The notes under the pieces were generated by a model. That model was not told the DNA's origin and ran no database searches. It was given only the letters and a program-made list of their open reading frames with translations. 64,000 nt of DNA from the NCBI RefSeq assembly GCF_000974985.2, contig NZ_LAVA02000083.1, positions 121,469 to 185,468 of the forward strand, read 5' to 3'. Source of the DNA: Streptomyces mangrovisoli. GTDB taxonomy: Bacteria; Actinomycetota; Actinomycetes; Streptomycetales; Streptomycetaceae. Within the stretch, counting starts at the first letter, position 1, and each line of letters opens with the position of its first letter. The translations under genes and the position numbers were made by a program. This document shows positions 1 to 7,694 of this stretch, one piece after another.

Positions 1-1
1 G

Positions 2-238
2 CTCGTCTACCTCAACGGCTGGAACCTCGGCCAGTACGTCAACGACGTGGGCCCGCAGCACACGTTCGTGCTGCCCAACGGCATCCTCGACACGCGCGGC
101 CGCAACACCCTCGCCCTCGCGGTCCTCTCCGACGGCACCGGCCCCGCCGGTCCGCCGCAGCCCGCGCTGACCCTGCTCGGCGCCGCGGCCGGCGGGGTCC
201 CGGTGGAGAAGGTCGGCTCACCGGCGTACCGGCCGTAG
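2..238 (+). CDS. Glycoside hydrolase family 35-type beta-galactosidase, C-terminal fragment
   Basis: The reading frame is open from the window edge and ends in TAG after about 78 codons, so the 5' part lies outside. It begins with LVYLNGWNLGQYVNDVGPQH, followed by FVLPNGIL. This run is typical of the C-terminal jelly-roll domain of GH35 beta-galactosidases, which remove terminal galactose from glycans. The catalytic domain is not in the window, so substrate and secretion cannot be judged. The family call rests on this short stretch only. Confidence 0.72.
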   Translation, partial: LVYLNGWNLGQYVNDVGPQHTFVLPNGILDTRGRNTLALAVLSDGTGPAGPPQPALTLLGAAAGGVPVEKVGSPAYRP

Positions 239-443
239 GCGAAGTGGCCGGGGCGGGGCGGGCGTTGCGCCTGCCTCGTCCCGTGCCGCGGGCGCGCCCG
301 GGTGCAACGGTGATGCAACGTGGGGCGCGGGAGACTGGAGTCCTTGAACGGCGCTGCCGTTCAGGGGATGCGGCCGGCCCTGTCTGTCGGCGGTACAGAG
401 CCGGCCGCACCCCGAGACCCGTGACGCGACGCCCCCGGCGGCG

Positions 444-1307
444 TCAGCCCTTGTCCCCCTGCTCCGCGGACGCCGACGCGATGGCCTCGGCCGGCTCGGT
501 GGCGGCGGCCGCCTCCGGCGCCGTGTAATACACCGACGAGCCCTGCTTGTTGCGGTGCGCCTGGGCCTTCGCCACCAGCGCCTCGAGGGTGTTGCGCACC
601 ACGGTCGTCTTGATGGTGCGCTCGGGGTGCTGCACGCTCAGGCCGGTGGTGATCTCGGCGGCGGAGAGCGGCTGGCGCTGCCCGGTCACGTAGGCCCGCA
701 CCAGGTCCACGAGCGCGGGGGCGGAATGCTTGACGCCGGTCTTCGTGACGGCCGCGTCGGTGGTGGCCGCCTTCGTCGTGCCCGCCTTCGTGGTGCCCGC
801 CTTCGTGGTGCCCGCCTTGGTGGTGGCTGCCTTGGTGGTGGTCTTCGTGGTCGCGGTGCCGGTGCTCGCGGCCTTCGTACGGGGCTCCTTGCGGGCCGGC
901 TTCGAGGACTGTTCGGCCTTGGCCGCGCGGGCTGAGCCCTTGCGGCCCGCGCTCTTCCTGCGCGGGGCGGGCACGACGGCCGCTTGTTCGTCCGCCGCGG
1001 CGGGCGCGTCGGCGGACGGCGCGACGGCGGACTCGTCCACCGGCGCGCTCGGGCGCTCGTCCACCGGCGCGATGGGGGACTCGTCCACGGGCGGGACGGG
1101 GGAGTCCGGCTCCGCCGAAGCCCCCAGTGCCTGCTGGATGTTCACGAGCACGGTGTGGTCCTGCTGGAGCACCGCCAACTCACGCTGAAGAAGCTCCAGT
1201 TCGCCGGTGATGCGGTCCTGCTCCTTGAGGTTCCGTTCGAGGTCACCGGCCACCTGCGTGCTGTACTGCGAGGCCAAGCCGGTAGCTGCGGCAGTGGTTT
1301 CGGACAT
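444..1307 (-). CDS. Lys/Ala/Thr-repeat protein with C-terminal winged-helix-like domain
   Basis: The product is 287 aa. Residues about 1-60 look like a heptad-rich coiled coil (LERNLKEQDRITGELELL). A long acidic Ala/Pro/Ser linker follows, then a basic Lys/Ala/Thr stretch with about five KAGTT-type repeats, as in nucleoid-associated protein tails. The last 75 residues (VDLVRAYVTGQ...TIKTTVVRNTLEAL...SSVYYTAPE) resemble a small winged helix-turn-helix. ATG at 1307 is chosen because AGGAAGG lies 11 bases upstream; a GTG nine bases further up is too close to it. A DNA-binding role is inference, and I do not recognise a named family. The gene stands alone. Confidence 0.72.
   Translation of the reverse strand: MSETTAAATGLASQYSTQVAGDLERNLKEQDRITGELELLQRELAVLQQDHTVLVNIQQALGASAEPDSPVPPVDESPIAPVDERPSAPVDESAVAPSADAPAAADEQAAVVPAPRRKSAGRKGSARAAKAEQSSKPARKEPRTKAASTGTATTKTTTKAATTKAGTTKAGTTKAGTTKAATTDAAVTKTGVKHSAPALVDLVRAYVTGQRQPLSAAEITTGLSVQHPERTIKTTVVRNTLEALVAKAQAHRNKQGSSVYYTAPEAAAATEPAEAIASASAEQGDKG
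763..843. repeat. In-frame 15-bp tandem repeat
   Basis: Four to five copies of a GTGGTGCCCGCCTTC-like unit encode the KAGTT repeats of the minus-strand gene at 444-1307. The copies differ by few bases, which suggests recent slippage or unequal exchange and likely length variation between strains. Confidence 0.85.
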
Positions 1308-1550
1308 GATGCTCACACCCTTCCTGGGCGCCGTTGCCGCGGGCGCCGAGCTCGCGGCGTGTGCGAAGTCCAACGCATGCGCTGTTTCTCCTGGTGTCCA
1401 TGAGCAGGAGCGGTAACTGCTGCACAGATGCGTTGTAGCGATAGTACGGACGAGCAACGCGAAGTGTTGCGCTGTCTGGCCGAAATGCACCGCAACTGCA
1501 CTGACTTGGGTGACGCGCCCGGGGAACCGGACGTGGCTCGGGCGCGGTGC

Positions 1551-2129
1551 TCAGCGTCGGCGCAGGGCGGCCAGGGCGGCGTCGAGGTCCGCCGGGCGGG
1601 GGCGGTTGTGGGGGAGTCTGCTCAGCAGGGCGGCCATGCCGCAGGTGTCGGTGACGGCGGAGAAGACCAGGCCGGCCGCGACACCGGCCGACAGGAGCAG
1701 GCAGGCCGGATGCACGAGCACGCCCAGGAGCAGACCGAGCAGGACGAGCGTCGCCGCGGTGAAGCGCACCTGTCGTTCCATGCTCCAGCCGGCCCGCGTG
1801 TCGCACGCCGCGGGCCGGTGCAGTGCGTGTCCCCCGGCGGACCAGGCGTGGGTGCCGCCCACGAGGGTGGCCGTGGCGATGCCGTGCTCCGCCAGGAGCG
1901 TGCACGCGCTCTGCGAACGGGCGCCGGAGGCGCAGACGACGAGAAGGTCACCGCGTCCGGCCGCGTGCCGCAGCTCGGGCAGCGCGCGTCGCACCTGGTC
2001 CAGGGGGATGTTGAGGGCTCCGGGCACATGGCCGGAGGCGTACTCGCCGGGTGTGCGTACGTCGACGACGGTCAGCTCGTGGAGCCGGGCGCGGGCCTCG
2101 GCGATGCCGTAGGTGGCGGGGGTGGTCAT
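1551..2129 (-). CDS. YgaP-like rhodanese with C-terminal membrane domain
   Basis: The product is 192 aa. Residues 5-105 form a rhodanese (sulfurtransferase) domain with the active-site loop VVCASGARS, Cys66 being the predicted persulfide carrier. A DUF2892-type segment follows with two hydrophobic helices (about 118-160), the same architecture as E. coli YgaP, so it should sit in the cytoplasmic membrane. ATG 2129 is preceded by AAAGGA. The gene is divergent from the CstR-type repressor at 2224, and a TACCCC-CA-GGGGTA palindrome lies between them. It probably moves sulfane sulfur as part of persulfide detoxification together with the dioxygenase at 3656-5020. Confidence 0.88.
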   Translation of the reverse strand: MTTPATYGIAEARARLHELTVVDVRTPGEYASGHVPGALNIPLDQVRRALPELRHAAGRGDLLVVCASGARSQSACTLLAEHGIATATLVGGTHAWSAGGHALHRPAACDTRAGWSMERQVRFTAATLVLLGLLLGVLVHPACLLLSAGVAAGLVFSAVTDTCGMAALLSRLPHNRPRPADLDAALAALRRR

Positions 2130-2189
2130 GGCAGACGGGTTCCTTTGCGATCCTTGGAGGTCGCCGCCGTCCCGAACCGGGACGTACAG

Positions 2190-2203
2190 TACCCCCAGGG
2201 GTA
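2190..2203. promoter_or_regulatory. CsoR/CstR-type operator 1
   Basis: TACCCC-CA-GGGGTA is a perfect 6+6 inverted repeat in the divergent gap between the rhodanese gene and the repressor gene. The same arms recur at 5055 and 5090. CsoR-family repressors are known to bind G/C-rich palindromes of this type. Confidence 0.8.
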
Positions 2204-2223
2204 TTTGTTTTCGAGGAGTGGTC

Positions 2224-2511
2224 GTGGAACTGGAGCTTGAGGGCGCGTCCCTGAAGGCCGTGCTGAACCGGCTGCGGCGTGCGCAGGGCCAGATCTCCGG
2301 AGTGATCCGGATGATCGAGGAGGGGCGGGACTGCGAGGAGGTCGTCACCCAGCTCGCCGCCGCCTCGCGGGCGCTCGACCGGGCCGGGTTCGCGATCATC
2401 GCCACGGGACTTCAGCAGTGCCTGACCGACATGGAGTCGGGGCGCGGGACCGGCGAGGACCCCGAGGCCATGCGGGCCCGGCTGGAGAAGCTCTTCCTGT
2501 CGCTGGCCTGA
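2224..2511 (+). CDS. cstR: CsoR/CstR-family persulfide-sensing repressor
   Basis: The 95-aa all-helical protein of the CsoR/RcnR family carries RLRRAQGQISGVIRMIEEGRDC. The two sensor cysteines are Cys37 and Cys66. The residue four before Cys66 is Gly, not the His that copper-binding CsoR proteins have (H-x3-C). This Cys-only arrangement is that of CstR, which forms di- or trisulfide links with sulfane sulfur and leaves DNA. GTG 2224 is chosen because GAGGA lies six bases upstream; the GTG at 2218 directly abuts it. It likely represses itself, the divergent rhodanese and the dioxygenase operon through the three matching operators. Confidence 0.88.
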   Translation: MELELEGASLKAVLNRLRRAQGQISGVIRMIEEGRDCEEVVTQLAAASRALDRAGFAIIATGLQQCLTDMESGRGTGEDPEAMRARLEKLFLSLA

Positions 2512-2533
2512 ACGCGCGGCCCCGGCGCAGTAC

Positions 2534-2633
2534 GGGGGCACAGGACCTTGCGGCCCCGGTGGGGCGAGGGGGCACAGGGTCCTGCGGCCCCGGCGGGGCG
2601 AGGGGCACAGGACCCTGCGGCCCCGGCGGGGCA
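2534..2633. repeat. Three tandem 33-34 bp GC-rich units between convergent genes
   Basis: Three near-identical copies of a unit like GGGGCACAGGACCCTGCGG plus CCCCGG(T/C)GGGGCGAG fill the gap between the stop of the repressor gene and the stop of the exporter gene. Each unit contains self-complementary GC arms, so the block could act as a bidirectional terminator. Function is inferred from position only. Confidence 0.75.
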
Positions 2634-2640
2634 CGCGGGG

Positions 2641-3387
2641 TCACACCACCCCGTCCACGAACATCCACCCGGCCACCGCGAGCAGCACCACGGCGAAGAC
2701 CCGCTGGAGCGTCGCGCCGGGCAGCTTGGCCGACAGCCGCCTGCCGTCCCACGCGCCCAGGATCGCGGCACCGGCGAACGGGCCGATGACGGCCCAGTCG
2801 AGGCCGTGCGCGGTGCCGGCCCGCATGGCCAGGGCGGCGAACGAGTTGACGGTGATGACCAGCAGGCTGGTGCCGACGGCCGCCCGCATCCGCAGACCGA
2901 CCACGTCGACCAGTGCCGGCACCGCGAGGAAGCCGCCCCCGACGCCGAGGACGCCGGTGACCGCCCCCAGTCCCGCACCGGCGGCCGCCGCCCGGCCCGC
3001 CCGCACCGGCGCCCCGCTCTCCCGCGGGGTCCGGGGTCGCAGCATCCGCACCGCGGCCACGGCCGCGAGCACGGCGAAGGCCAGGGTCAGGACCGCCGCG
3101 GGCAGCCGGCCCGCGAGCGCGCCGCCGAGCATCGCGGGGCCGGTCCCGGCCGCCGCGAACAGCAGTCCGGTGCGCCAGCGCACATGCCCGTCGCGGGCCT
3201 GTGCGGACAGGGCGGTCGCCGAGGTGACGCCGACGATGATCAGACCGGCCGTGGTGGCCGCGACCGGGGTGAATCCGAGCAGATAGATCAGGGCGGGCAC
3301 GGTGAGCACGCTGCCGCCGCCCCCGAGGGCACCGAGCGCCAGCCCGATCACGGCGCCGGCGCACAGGGCGAGTATCACCGCGCTCAC
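2641..3387 (-). CDS. TauE/SafE-family sulfite or anion exporter
   Basis: The 248-aa integral membrane protein has about eight hydrophobic helices and two half-repeats, each with a Gly-rich motif: ALGGGGSVLTVPAL near the N-terminus and GVLGVGGGFLAVPALV in the middle. These are characteristic of TauE/SafE transporters, which export sulfite and organosulfonates. GTG 3387 overlaps the stop of the upstream 72-codon ORF by four bases (GTGA), which indicates translational coupling. As the last gene of the persulfide dioxygenase operon, it probably exports sulfite made by that enzyme. Confidence 0.88.
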   Translation of the reverse strand: MSAVILALCAGAVIGLALGALGGGGSVLTVPALIYLLGFTPVAATTAGLIIVGVTSATALSAQARDGHVRWRTGLLFAAAGTGPAMLGGALAGRLPAAVLTLAFAVLAAVAAVRMLRPRTPRESGAPVRAGRAAAAGAGLGAVTGVLGVGGGFLAVPALVDVVGLRMRAAVGTSLLVITVNSFAALAMRAGTAHGLDWAVIGPFAGAAILGAWDGRRLSAKLPGATLQRVFAVVLLAVAGWMFVDGVV

Positions 3388-3602
3388 GCCATGGCCTGGC
3401 GGACGGCCGAGCGGGCGGGACCGGCGGATACGCCCGCCTCCCGGCCCCGTGTGATGCGGGCGGTGGCGCCCCGGACCGTCGTACGGCCGGGGCCGGGGCA
3501 GGTGGTGTACGGGACCGGAGCGGGGCCGGTGCCCGCCGCCGGGTCCGACACGGCCGCAGTCCGGCCGCCCGGGGTGCTTCGGGCGCGGCCGAAGGCTCTC
3601 AT
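3384..3602 (-). CDS. Small coupled ORF between persulfide dioxygenase and TauE exporter
   Basis: A 72-codon frame starts at ATG 3602 behind an AAAGAGAG site and ends in GCGTGA, overlapping the TauE start by four bases. The peptide is rich in Gly, Arg, Thr and Ala, has one Cys in a YTTCPGPGRTTV segment, and has no signal peptide or helix I can assign. Support comes from the ribosome-binding site, spacing and overlap rather than homology. It could be a true small protein or a leader that couples translation of the exporter to the dioxygenase gene. Confidence 0.5.
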   Translation of the reverse strand: MRAFGRARSTPGGRTAAVSDPAAGTGPAPVPYTTCPGPGRTTVRGATARITRGREAGVSAGPARSAVRQAMA

Positions 3603-3655
3603 CGTGGTTCTCTCTTTCGTACGGGGCGGTGCGCGTGCGGTCGGTCGGGTCGCCG

Positions 3656-5020
3656 TCAGGCCGTGACGACGGTGAGCCCGGCCCGCTCGGCCGAGTCGAA
3701 GGAGTCGTCCACGGCGACCACGTCGCGCCCCGCGGCATCGAGCAGGGAGGCGGCCGTCGCGGCGCGCATACCGCCCGCGCAGTGCACCCACACCTGTCCC
3801 TCGGGAACCTCGTGCAGGCGACGGTGGAGCGTGTGCACGGGGATGTGGACGGACCCCTCGACGAAACCGGCCGCCCGTTCGGAGTCCCGCCGCACGTCCA
3901 GTACGACGACACCCTCGGCGGCGTGCTCCGCCAGGTCGGCGAAGGCGGCCCGGGGGAAGGAGGCGAGCGCCTCGCCCCCGCGCACCCAGCGCGCCGGGTC
4001 ACCGGTGGCCGCCGCGGCCGGGCGGTCGATGCCGACGCGGACCAGGTCCCGCTGGGCGGCGGCGAGCTGCTGCGGGGACTCGGCGAGCAGGGTCACCGGC
4101 CTGCCCCACGGGATCAGCCAGGCCAGATAGGCGGCGAGCTGTCCGTCCGCCTCGAAGTTGAGCGAACCGGAGACGTGGCCCGCCGCGAAGGCGACCCGGT
4201 TGCGCAGGTCCACCACCCACTCCCCGGCGGCGAGCCGGTCCGCGATCTCGTCGGCGTCGGCGACGGCGGGCGGGGTGAGGTCCACGGGTGCGGGGCCGGC
4301 CGCGTTGGCCGGGCCCATGCGGGCGTAGTACGCGGGGATGTCGTCCAGCCCGGCCAGCAGACCGGCGACGAACGTGTCCACGTCCTGGGTGAGGGCGTGG
4401 TTGGACGCCTTCTCCCGGCCGATCGTGGTGGACTCGCCCGCCGCCCGGCCGGCCGAGCAGAAGCTGCCGAAGCCGTGCGTGGGGAGCACCGCCGTGTCGT
4501 CCGCCAGCTTCTCGGCCAGCCGCCGCACGGAGGCGTGCTGGTCGCGCGCGAGCTTCTCCGTCAGCCGCGGTTCGACCAGGTCGGGGCGGCCGACCGTGCC
4601 GATGAGCAGGGAGCCGCCGGTGAACGCGGCGACGGCGGCGCCGTGCTCCTCCAGCACGTAGGAGGTGTGGTGCGGGGTGTGGCCGGGTGTGGCCAGGGCG
4701 CGCAGGCCGAGGGCGGCGTCGGCGTCGATCTCCCAGTGGTCGCCGTCGCTCACGGCCACCCGCTCGTAGTGGACGCGGGCCCCGGCGGGGACCAGGTAGG
4801 CGGCTCCCGTGAGCCGGGCCAGCTCCAGTCCGCCGGTGACGTAGTCGTTGTGGAGATGCGTCTCCACCACGTGGGATATCCGCACGCCACGCCGGGCCGC
4901 CGCGGCGATCACCCGGTCGATGTCCCGCGGTGGATCGACCACCACGGCCGCCCGCTCGCCGCCCGCCAGGTAGCTGCGGTTGCCGAGCCCGGCGGTCTCG
5001 ATCGTCTCGACGAAGAACAC
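3656..5020 (-). CDS. Persulfide dioxygenase fused to two rhodanese domains
   Basis: The product is 454 aa. Residues 1-240 form a metallo-beta-lactamase fold of the ETHE1/PDO type with THLHNDYVTGG (His55, His57, Asp59), TPGHTPHH and GRPDL, so it should oxidise glutathione- or thiol-bound persulfide to sulfite with one iron. Two rhodanese modules follow. The first (about 260-350) has ESPQQLA where the catalytic loop should be and no Cys, so it looks inactive. The second carries WVHCAGGMRAA with Cys414. ATG 5020 is the only sensible start. Two operators of the CstR type lie 35-83 bases upstream. It heads an operon with the 72-codon ORF and the exporter. Confidence 0.92.
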   Translation of the reverse strand: MFFVETIETAGLGNRSYLAGGERAAVVVDPPRDIDRVIAAAARRGVRISHVVETHLHNDYVTGGLELARLTGAAYLVPAGARVHYERVAVSDGDHWEIDADAALGLRALATPGHTPHHTSYVLEEHGAAVAAFTGGSLLIGTVGRPDLVEPRLTEKLARDQHASVRRLAEKLADDTAVLPTHGFGSFCSAGRAAGESTTIGREKASNHALTQDVDTFVAGLLAGLDDIPAYYARMGPANAAGPAPVDLTPPAVADADEIADRLAAGEWVVDLRNRVAFAAGHVSGSLNFEADGQLAAYLAWLIPWGRPVTLLAESPQQLAAAQRDLVRVGIDRPAAAATGDPARWVRGGEALASFPRAAFADLAEHAAEGVVVLDVRRDSERAAGFVEGSVHIPVHTLHRRLHEVPEGQVWVHCAGGMRAATAASLLDAAGRDVVAVDDSFDSAERAGLTVVTA

Positions 5021-5054
5021 CAGGTGCTCCCTTCCCGTGACCCAGTCGTCTCAT

Positions 5055-5068
5055 TACCCCGGGGGGTA
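5055..5068. promoter_or_regulatory. CsoR/CstR-type operator 2
   Basis: TACCCC-GG-GGGGTA is a perfect inverted repeat 35 bases upstream of the persulfide dioxygenase start, with the same arms as the site between the rhodanese and repressor genes. Confidence 0.78.
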
Positions 5069-5089
5069 TGTCTCGGACCGTATCACGGG

Positions 5090-5103
5090 TACCCCCGGGG
5101 GTA
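5090..5103. promoter_or_regulatory. CsoR/CstR-type operator 3
   Basis: TACCCC-CG-GGGGTA is a second perfect copy upstream of the dioxygenase gene. Its centre is 35 bp from the centre of the neighbouring copy, so two repressor tetramers could bind roughly on the same helical face. Confidence 0.78.
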
Positions 5104-5138
5104 TTTTTCCCCCGGGAGTCATGCGCCCGCGGCGCCGC

Positions 5139-6182
5139 TCAGCGCGGCGGCCGTCCCGTCAGTACGCCGCGGCCGGGCCGGGACGACGCGGCGCCCGCGC
5201 CGTGCCACGCCTGCGCCGTCAACCGCAGCGTGCGGACGCGGCCCTCGGCGGTGATGTCGTACGGCACGAGCATGAGTTCGTCGGCGCCGAGGGTGGCGGC
5301 GAGGCGGATCAGGCCGTCGGCGACGGTCGCGGGCCCGCCCCGGACCAGCTGCAGGTCGTCCAGCATCCGGTCGACGAGATAGCGCTCACGCGCCTCGGAA
5401 AGGGGAGCGGCCGACGTCGCCGTGTGCTTCTGGCGGAAGCGGGCCGTGGTCGTGTCGAGGGCCAGCCGTTCGGCCTCGGCGTCGGTCCCGGCGCATTGGA
5501 CGTTGACGGACGCGATCACCCGCGGCCGGGTTCCGGCGAAGCCCGGTGTGAAGGCCGACCGGTACCGGTCCAGGGCCGCCGGGCGGGACCTGGGCCCCAG
5601 ATGGGCGCCGTAGGTGAACGGCAGGCCGCGCGCGGCGGCGACCCGCGCGCCGTTCTCGGAGGTGCCGAGCACGTGCACGACCGGTGGCACGGTGACCGTG
5701 GGGGAGAGCTCCAGGTCCTGGAAGCCGTGGCCGGCCGGCCAGTGGCCGTGGAGGAACCCGAGGAGTTCGTCGACGAGTTGGGGGAACTCGGCGCGCGCCT
5801 GCGGCGGCCGGCGCAGTGCCCGGTCGAGCAGGGTGCCGCTGTCCACGCCGCCGGTCGCGCGGCCCACCCCGAGGTCGATCCGGTCGTCGTGCAGGCACTG
5901 GAGGACGGCGAACTGTTCCGCGACGGTCAGCGGCGCGTGGTTGGTCAGCATCACGCCGCCGGAGCCGACCCGGATGCGCTGGGTCCGCGCCGCGATGTGC
6001 GAGATCAGCACGGCCGGTGAACTCCCGGCACAGCGGGGTGAGTTGTGGTGCTCGGCCACCCAGAAGCGGTGGTAGCCGAGCGTGTCGGCCGCCCTGGCCG
6101 TGCCGACGACGTCGTGCAGTGCCTGCCGGGCGGTGCCGCCGGGCGCGACCAGCGCCACGTCCAGCACGGACAGCGGAACCAT
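5139..6182 (-). CDS. MsnO8-type luciferase-like (LLM) flavin oxidoreductase
   Basis: The 347-aa protein starts LSVLDVALVAPGGT and contains YHRFWVAEHHN, IRVGSGGVMLTNHAPLTVAEQF and RIDLGVGRA, which are hallmarks of the MsnO8 group of bacterial luciferase-like monooxygenases. Such enzymes use reduced flavin from a partner reductase, and several act as tailoring enzymes. ATG 6182 has AGGAGG five bases upstream. It follows the MFS gene by 27 bases and ends the lanthipeptide operon, so a role in oxidising the peptide or a cofactor is possible, but unrelated function cannot be excluded. The Pro-rich tail after residue 325 is not conserved. Confidence 0.85.
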   Translation of the reverse strand: MVPLSVLDVALVAPGGTARQALHDVVGTARAADTLGYHRFWVAEHHNSPRCAGSSPAVLISHIAARTQRIRVGSGGVMLTNHAPLTVAEQFAVLQCLHDDRIDLGVGRATGGVDSGTLLDRALRRPPQARAEFPQLVDELLGFLHGHWPAGHGFQDLELSPTVTVPPVVHVLGTSENGARVAAARGLPFTYGAHLGPRSRPAALDRYRSAFTPGFAGTRPRVIASVNVQCAGTDAEAERLALDTTTARFRQKHTATSAAPLSEARERYLVDRMLDDLQLVRGGPATVADGLIRLAATLGADELMLVPYDITAEGRVRTLRLTAQAWHGAGAASSRPGRGVLTGRPPR

Positions 6183-6209
6183 GTGAACCTCCTGGGCCTT
6201 GTGGGGTGT

Positions 6210-7694
6210 TCAGTCCTCGGCGGTCCCGGGCGTGGCGGTCCCGGGCACGGTGGTGCCGGGGGCGGCGGTTCCGGGAGCGGCCGCCGCCGAGGTCGCCGGT
6301 TCCGGCGGTGAGGGCAGGAACAGCGCCAGTCCCGCCAGCAGCGCGAACGCCACGGCGAAGAAGGCGGCGGTGCCGGACAGGGAGAGGTAGGCCAGCAGCA
6401 GGCCCGCCGAGAGGGGGCCGAGGGGCTGGAGGATCTCCGCGGTGAACCCGAGCGCCGTCGTGGTGCGGCCGTAGATGTTCTCGGGGACGGTGGTCGCCAG
6501 GATCGTGCCCATCACCGCGCCGTTGACGGGGGTCAGCAGGCACAGCGCGGAGTAGCCGGCGGCGAACGCCACCCCGCTGCCGGTGAACCAGGCGACGGCG
6601 AGCATGACCGCGGCGAGCGCCGGACCGGCCGCCATCACCGTCTGCATGCGCAGCCTGCGTTGCAGGAAGGGCGCGACCAGCGAACCGGTCAGTCCGGTCA
6701 CCGCCGCAGCGCTCATCGCGAGGCCCACCGCCGCCGCGCCGTCGTGCTCGCGCCCGATGCCGAGGAGCAGGGCGTAGGCGAGGGCCTGGAAGGCGAAGTT
6801 CTCCCCCGCGGCCAGCGCGGCGAGCGTGCGCAGGAACGGGTCCTTGACGACATGGCGCAGTCCGGCCGTCAGACGGGGCAGGAAGCGCTCCCGCGGCGGG
6901 CCGGGGTCCGGAGCCGTCTCCCCGCCGGCGGCCGGGGGCGGCCCCGCGCCACCGGTGCTGTCCGCGGCGGCGGTGTCCGCGGTGGTGCGCGTCGCGGTGT
7001 CCGCGGTGGTGCGGGTCGCGGTGTCCGAGGTGGTGGCGGAGGAGGTGCCGGTGACGCCGCCTGCCGGGCGGAGCCGCCGCAGCGGCCGGTACAGGGCCAG
7101 CACGCACAGCGCGGACACCGCGTACGTCACCGCGTCGACGGCGAACGGCAGCCACAGGGACGCGGTGATGAGCAGACCGGCCACGGCGGGACCGACGATC
7201 CCGGCGGCGTACGCGCGCGCCTGGTTCATCGAGATGGCCGTGCCGAGCTGCGCGGCCGGGACGACCCTGCGGACGGTGGCGTTCTGGCTGGGCCGGAAGA
7301 GCTCCACGCCCACCTGCGCCACGACGACCGTCACCACGGCCATCGCGATCGGCAGCCGGTCGAGATACGTCCAGGTGGCGACGGTCGCGACCGTCGCCAG
7401 CCGGGCCAGGTCCGCCGTGAGCATGAGCCGGCGGTGGCTGTGGTGGTCGGTGAGGTACCCGGCCGGCATCCGCACGATCATGGCGGTGACGAGGACGGCG
7501 GTCCCGATGGTGCTGGTCGCCGAGGTCGAGTAGCCGCTGCGCAGCAGGGCCAGCGGCAGCACCAGCGCCGTCATGGCCGTGCCGAAGTCCGACAGCGCCT
7601 GGCCGATCCACAGCAGCCGGAAGGCGCGGTTGGCCCGCAGCGGCACGAGCGCCGGGGCGGCGGCCGTGGCGGTGGTCGCGGTGGGCGCGTTCAC
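6210..7694 (-). CDS. MFS transporter, probable lanthipeptide exporter
   Basis: The 494-aa membrane protein has about 12 helices and the MFS signature in the first loop (GYLTDHHSHRRLML), resembling drug and enterobactin-type exporters. Between the two six-helix halves lies a linker with the repeat DTATRTTADTATRTTADT, and the C-terminal tail is Pro/Gly/Thr repeats (PGTAAPGTTVPGTATPG). GTG 7694 overlaps the LanKC stop by four bases (GTGA), so it is translationally coupled to the synthetase. Class III lanthipeptide loci usually carry ABC exporters; an MFS protein here is less common and is my best guess for export or immunity. Confidence 0.88.
   Translation of the reverse strand: MNAPTATTATAAAPALVPLRANRAFRLLWIGQALSDFGTAMTALVLPLALLRSGYSTSATSTIGTAVLVTAMIVRMPAGYLTDHHSHRRLMLTADLARLATVATVATWTYLDRLPIAMAVVTVVVAQVGVELFRPSQNATVRRVVPAAQLGTAISMNQARAYAAGIVGPAVAGLLITASLWLPFAVDAVTYAVSALCVLALYRPLRRLRPAGGVTGTSSATTSDTATRTTADTATRTTADTAAADSTGGAGPPPAAGGETAPDPGPPRERFLPRLTAGLRHVVKDPFLRTLAALAAGENFAFQALAYALLLGIGREHDGAAAVGLAMSAAAVTGLTGSLVAPFLQRRLRMQTVMAAGPALAAVMLAVAWFTGSGVAFAAGYSALCLLTPVNGAVMGTILATTVPENIYGRTTTALGFTAEILQPLGPLSAGLLLAYLSLSGTAAFFAVAFALLAGLALFLPSPPEPATSAAAAPGTAAPGTTVPGTATPGTAED

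Noticed and set aside
1308..1550. Possible small ORF or RNA gene next to the KAGTT-repeat protein
   Set aside because: The stretch is AT-richer and probably holds the promoter of the minus-strand gene, but no clear hairpin-plus-T element or coding frame was found.
2534..2633. Possible CRISPR array (repeated 33-34 bp units)
   Set aside because: The units follow each other without unique spacers and no cas gene is near. It is a plain tandem repeat between convergent genes.
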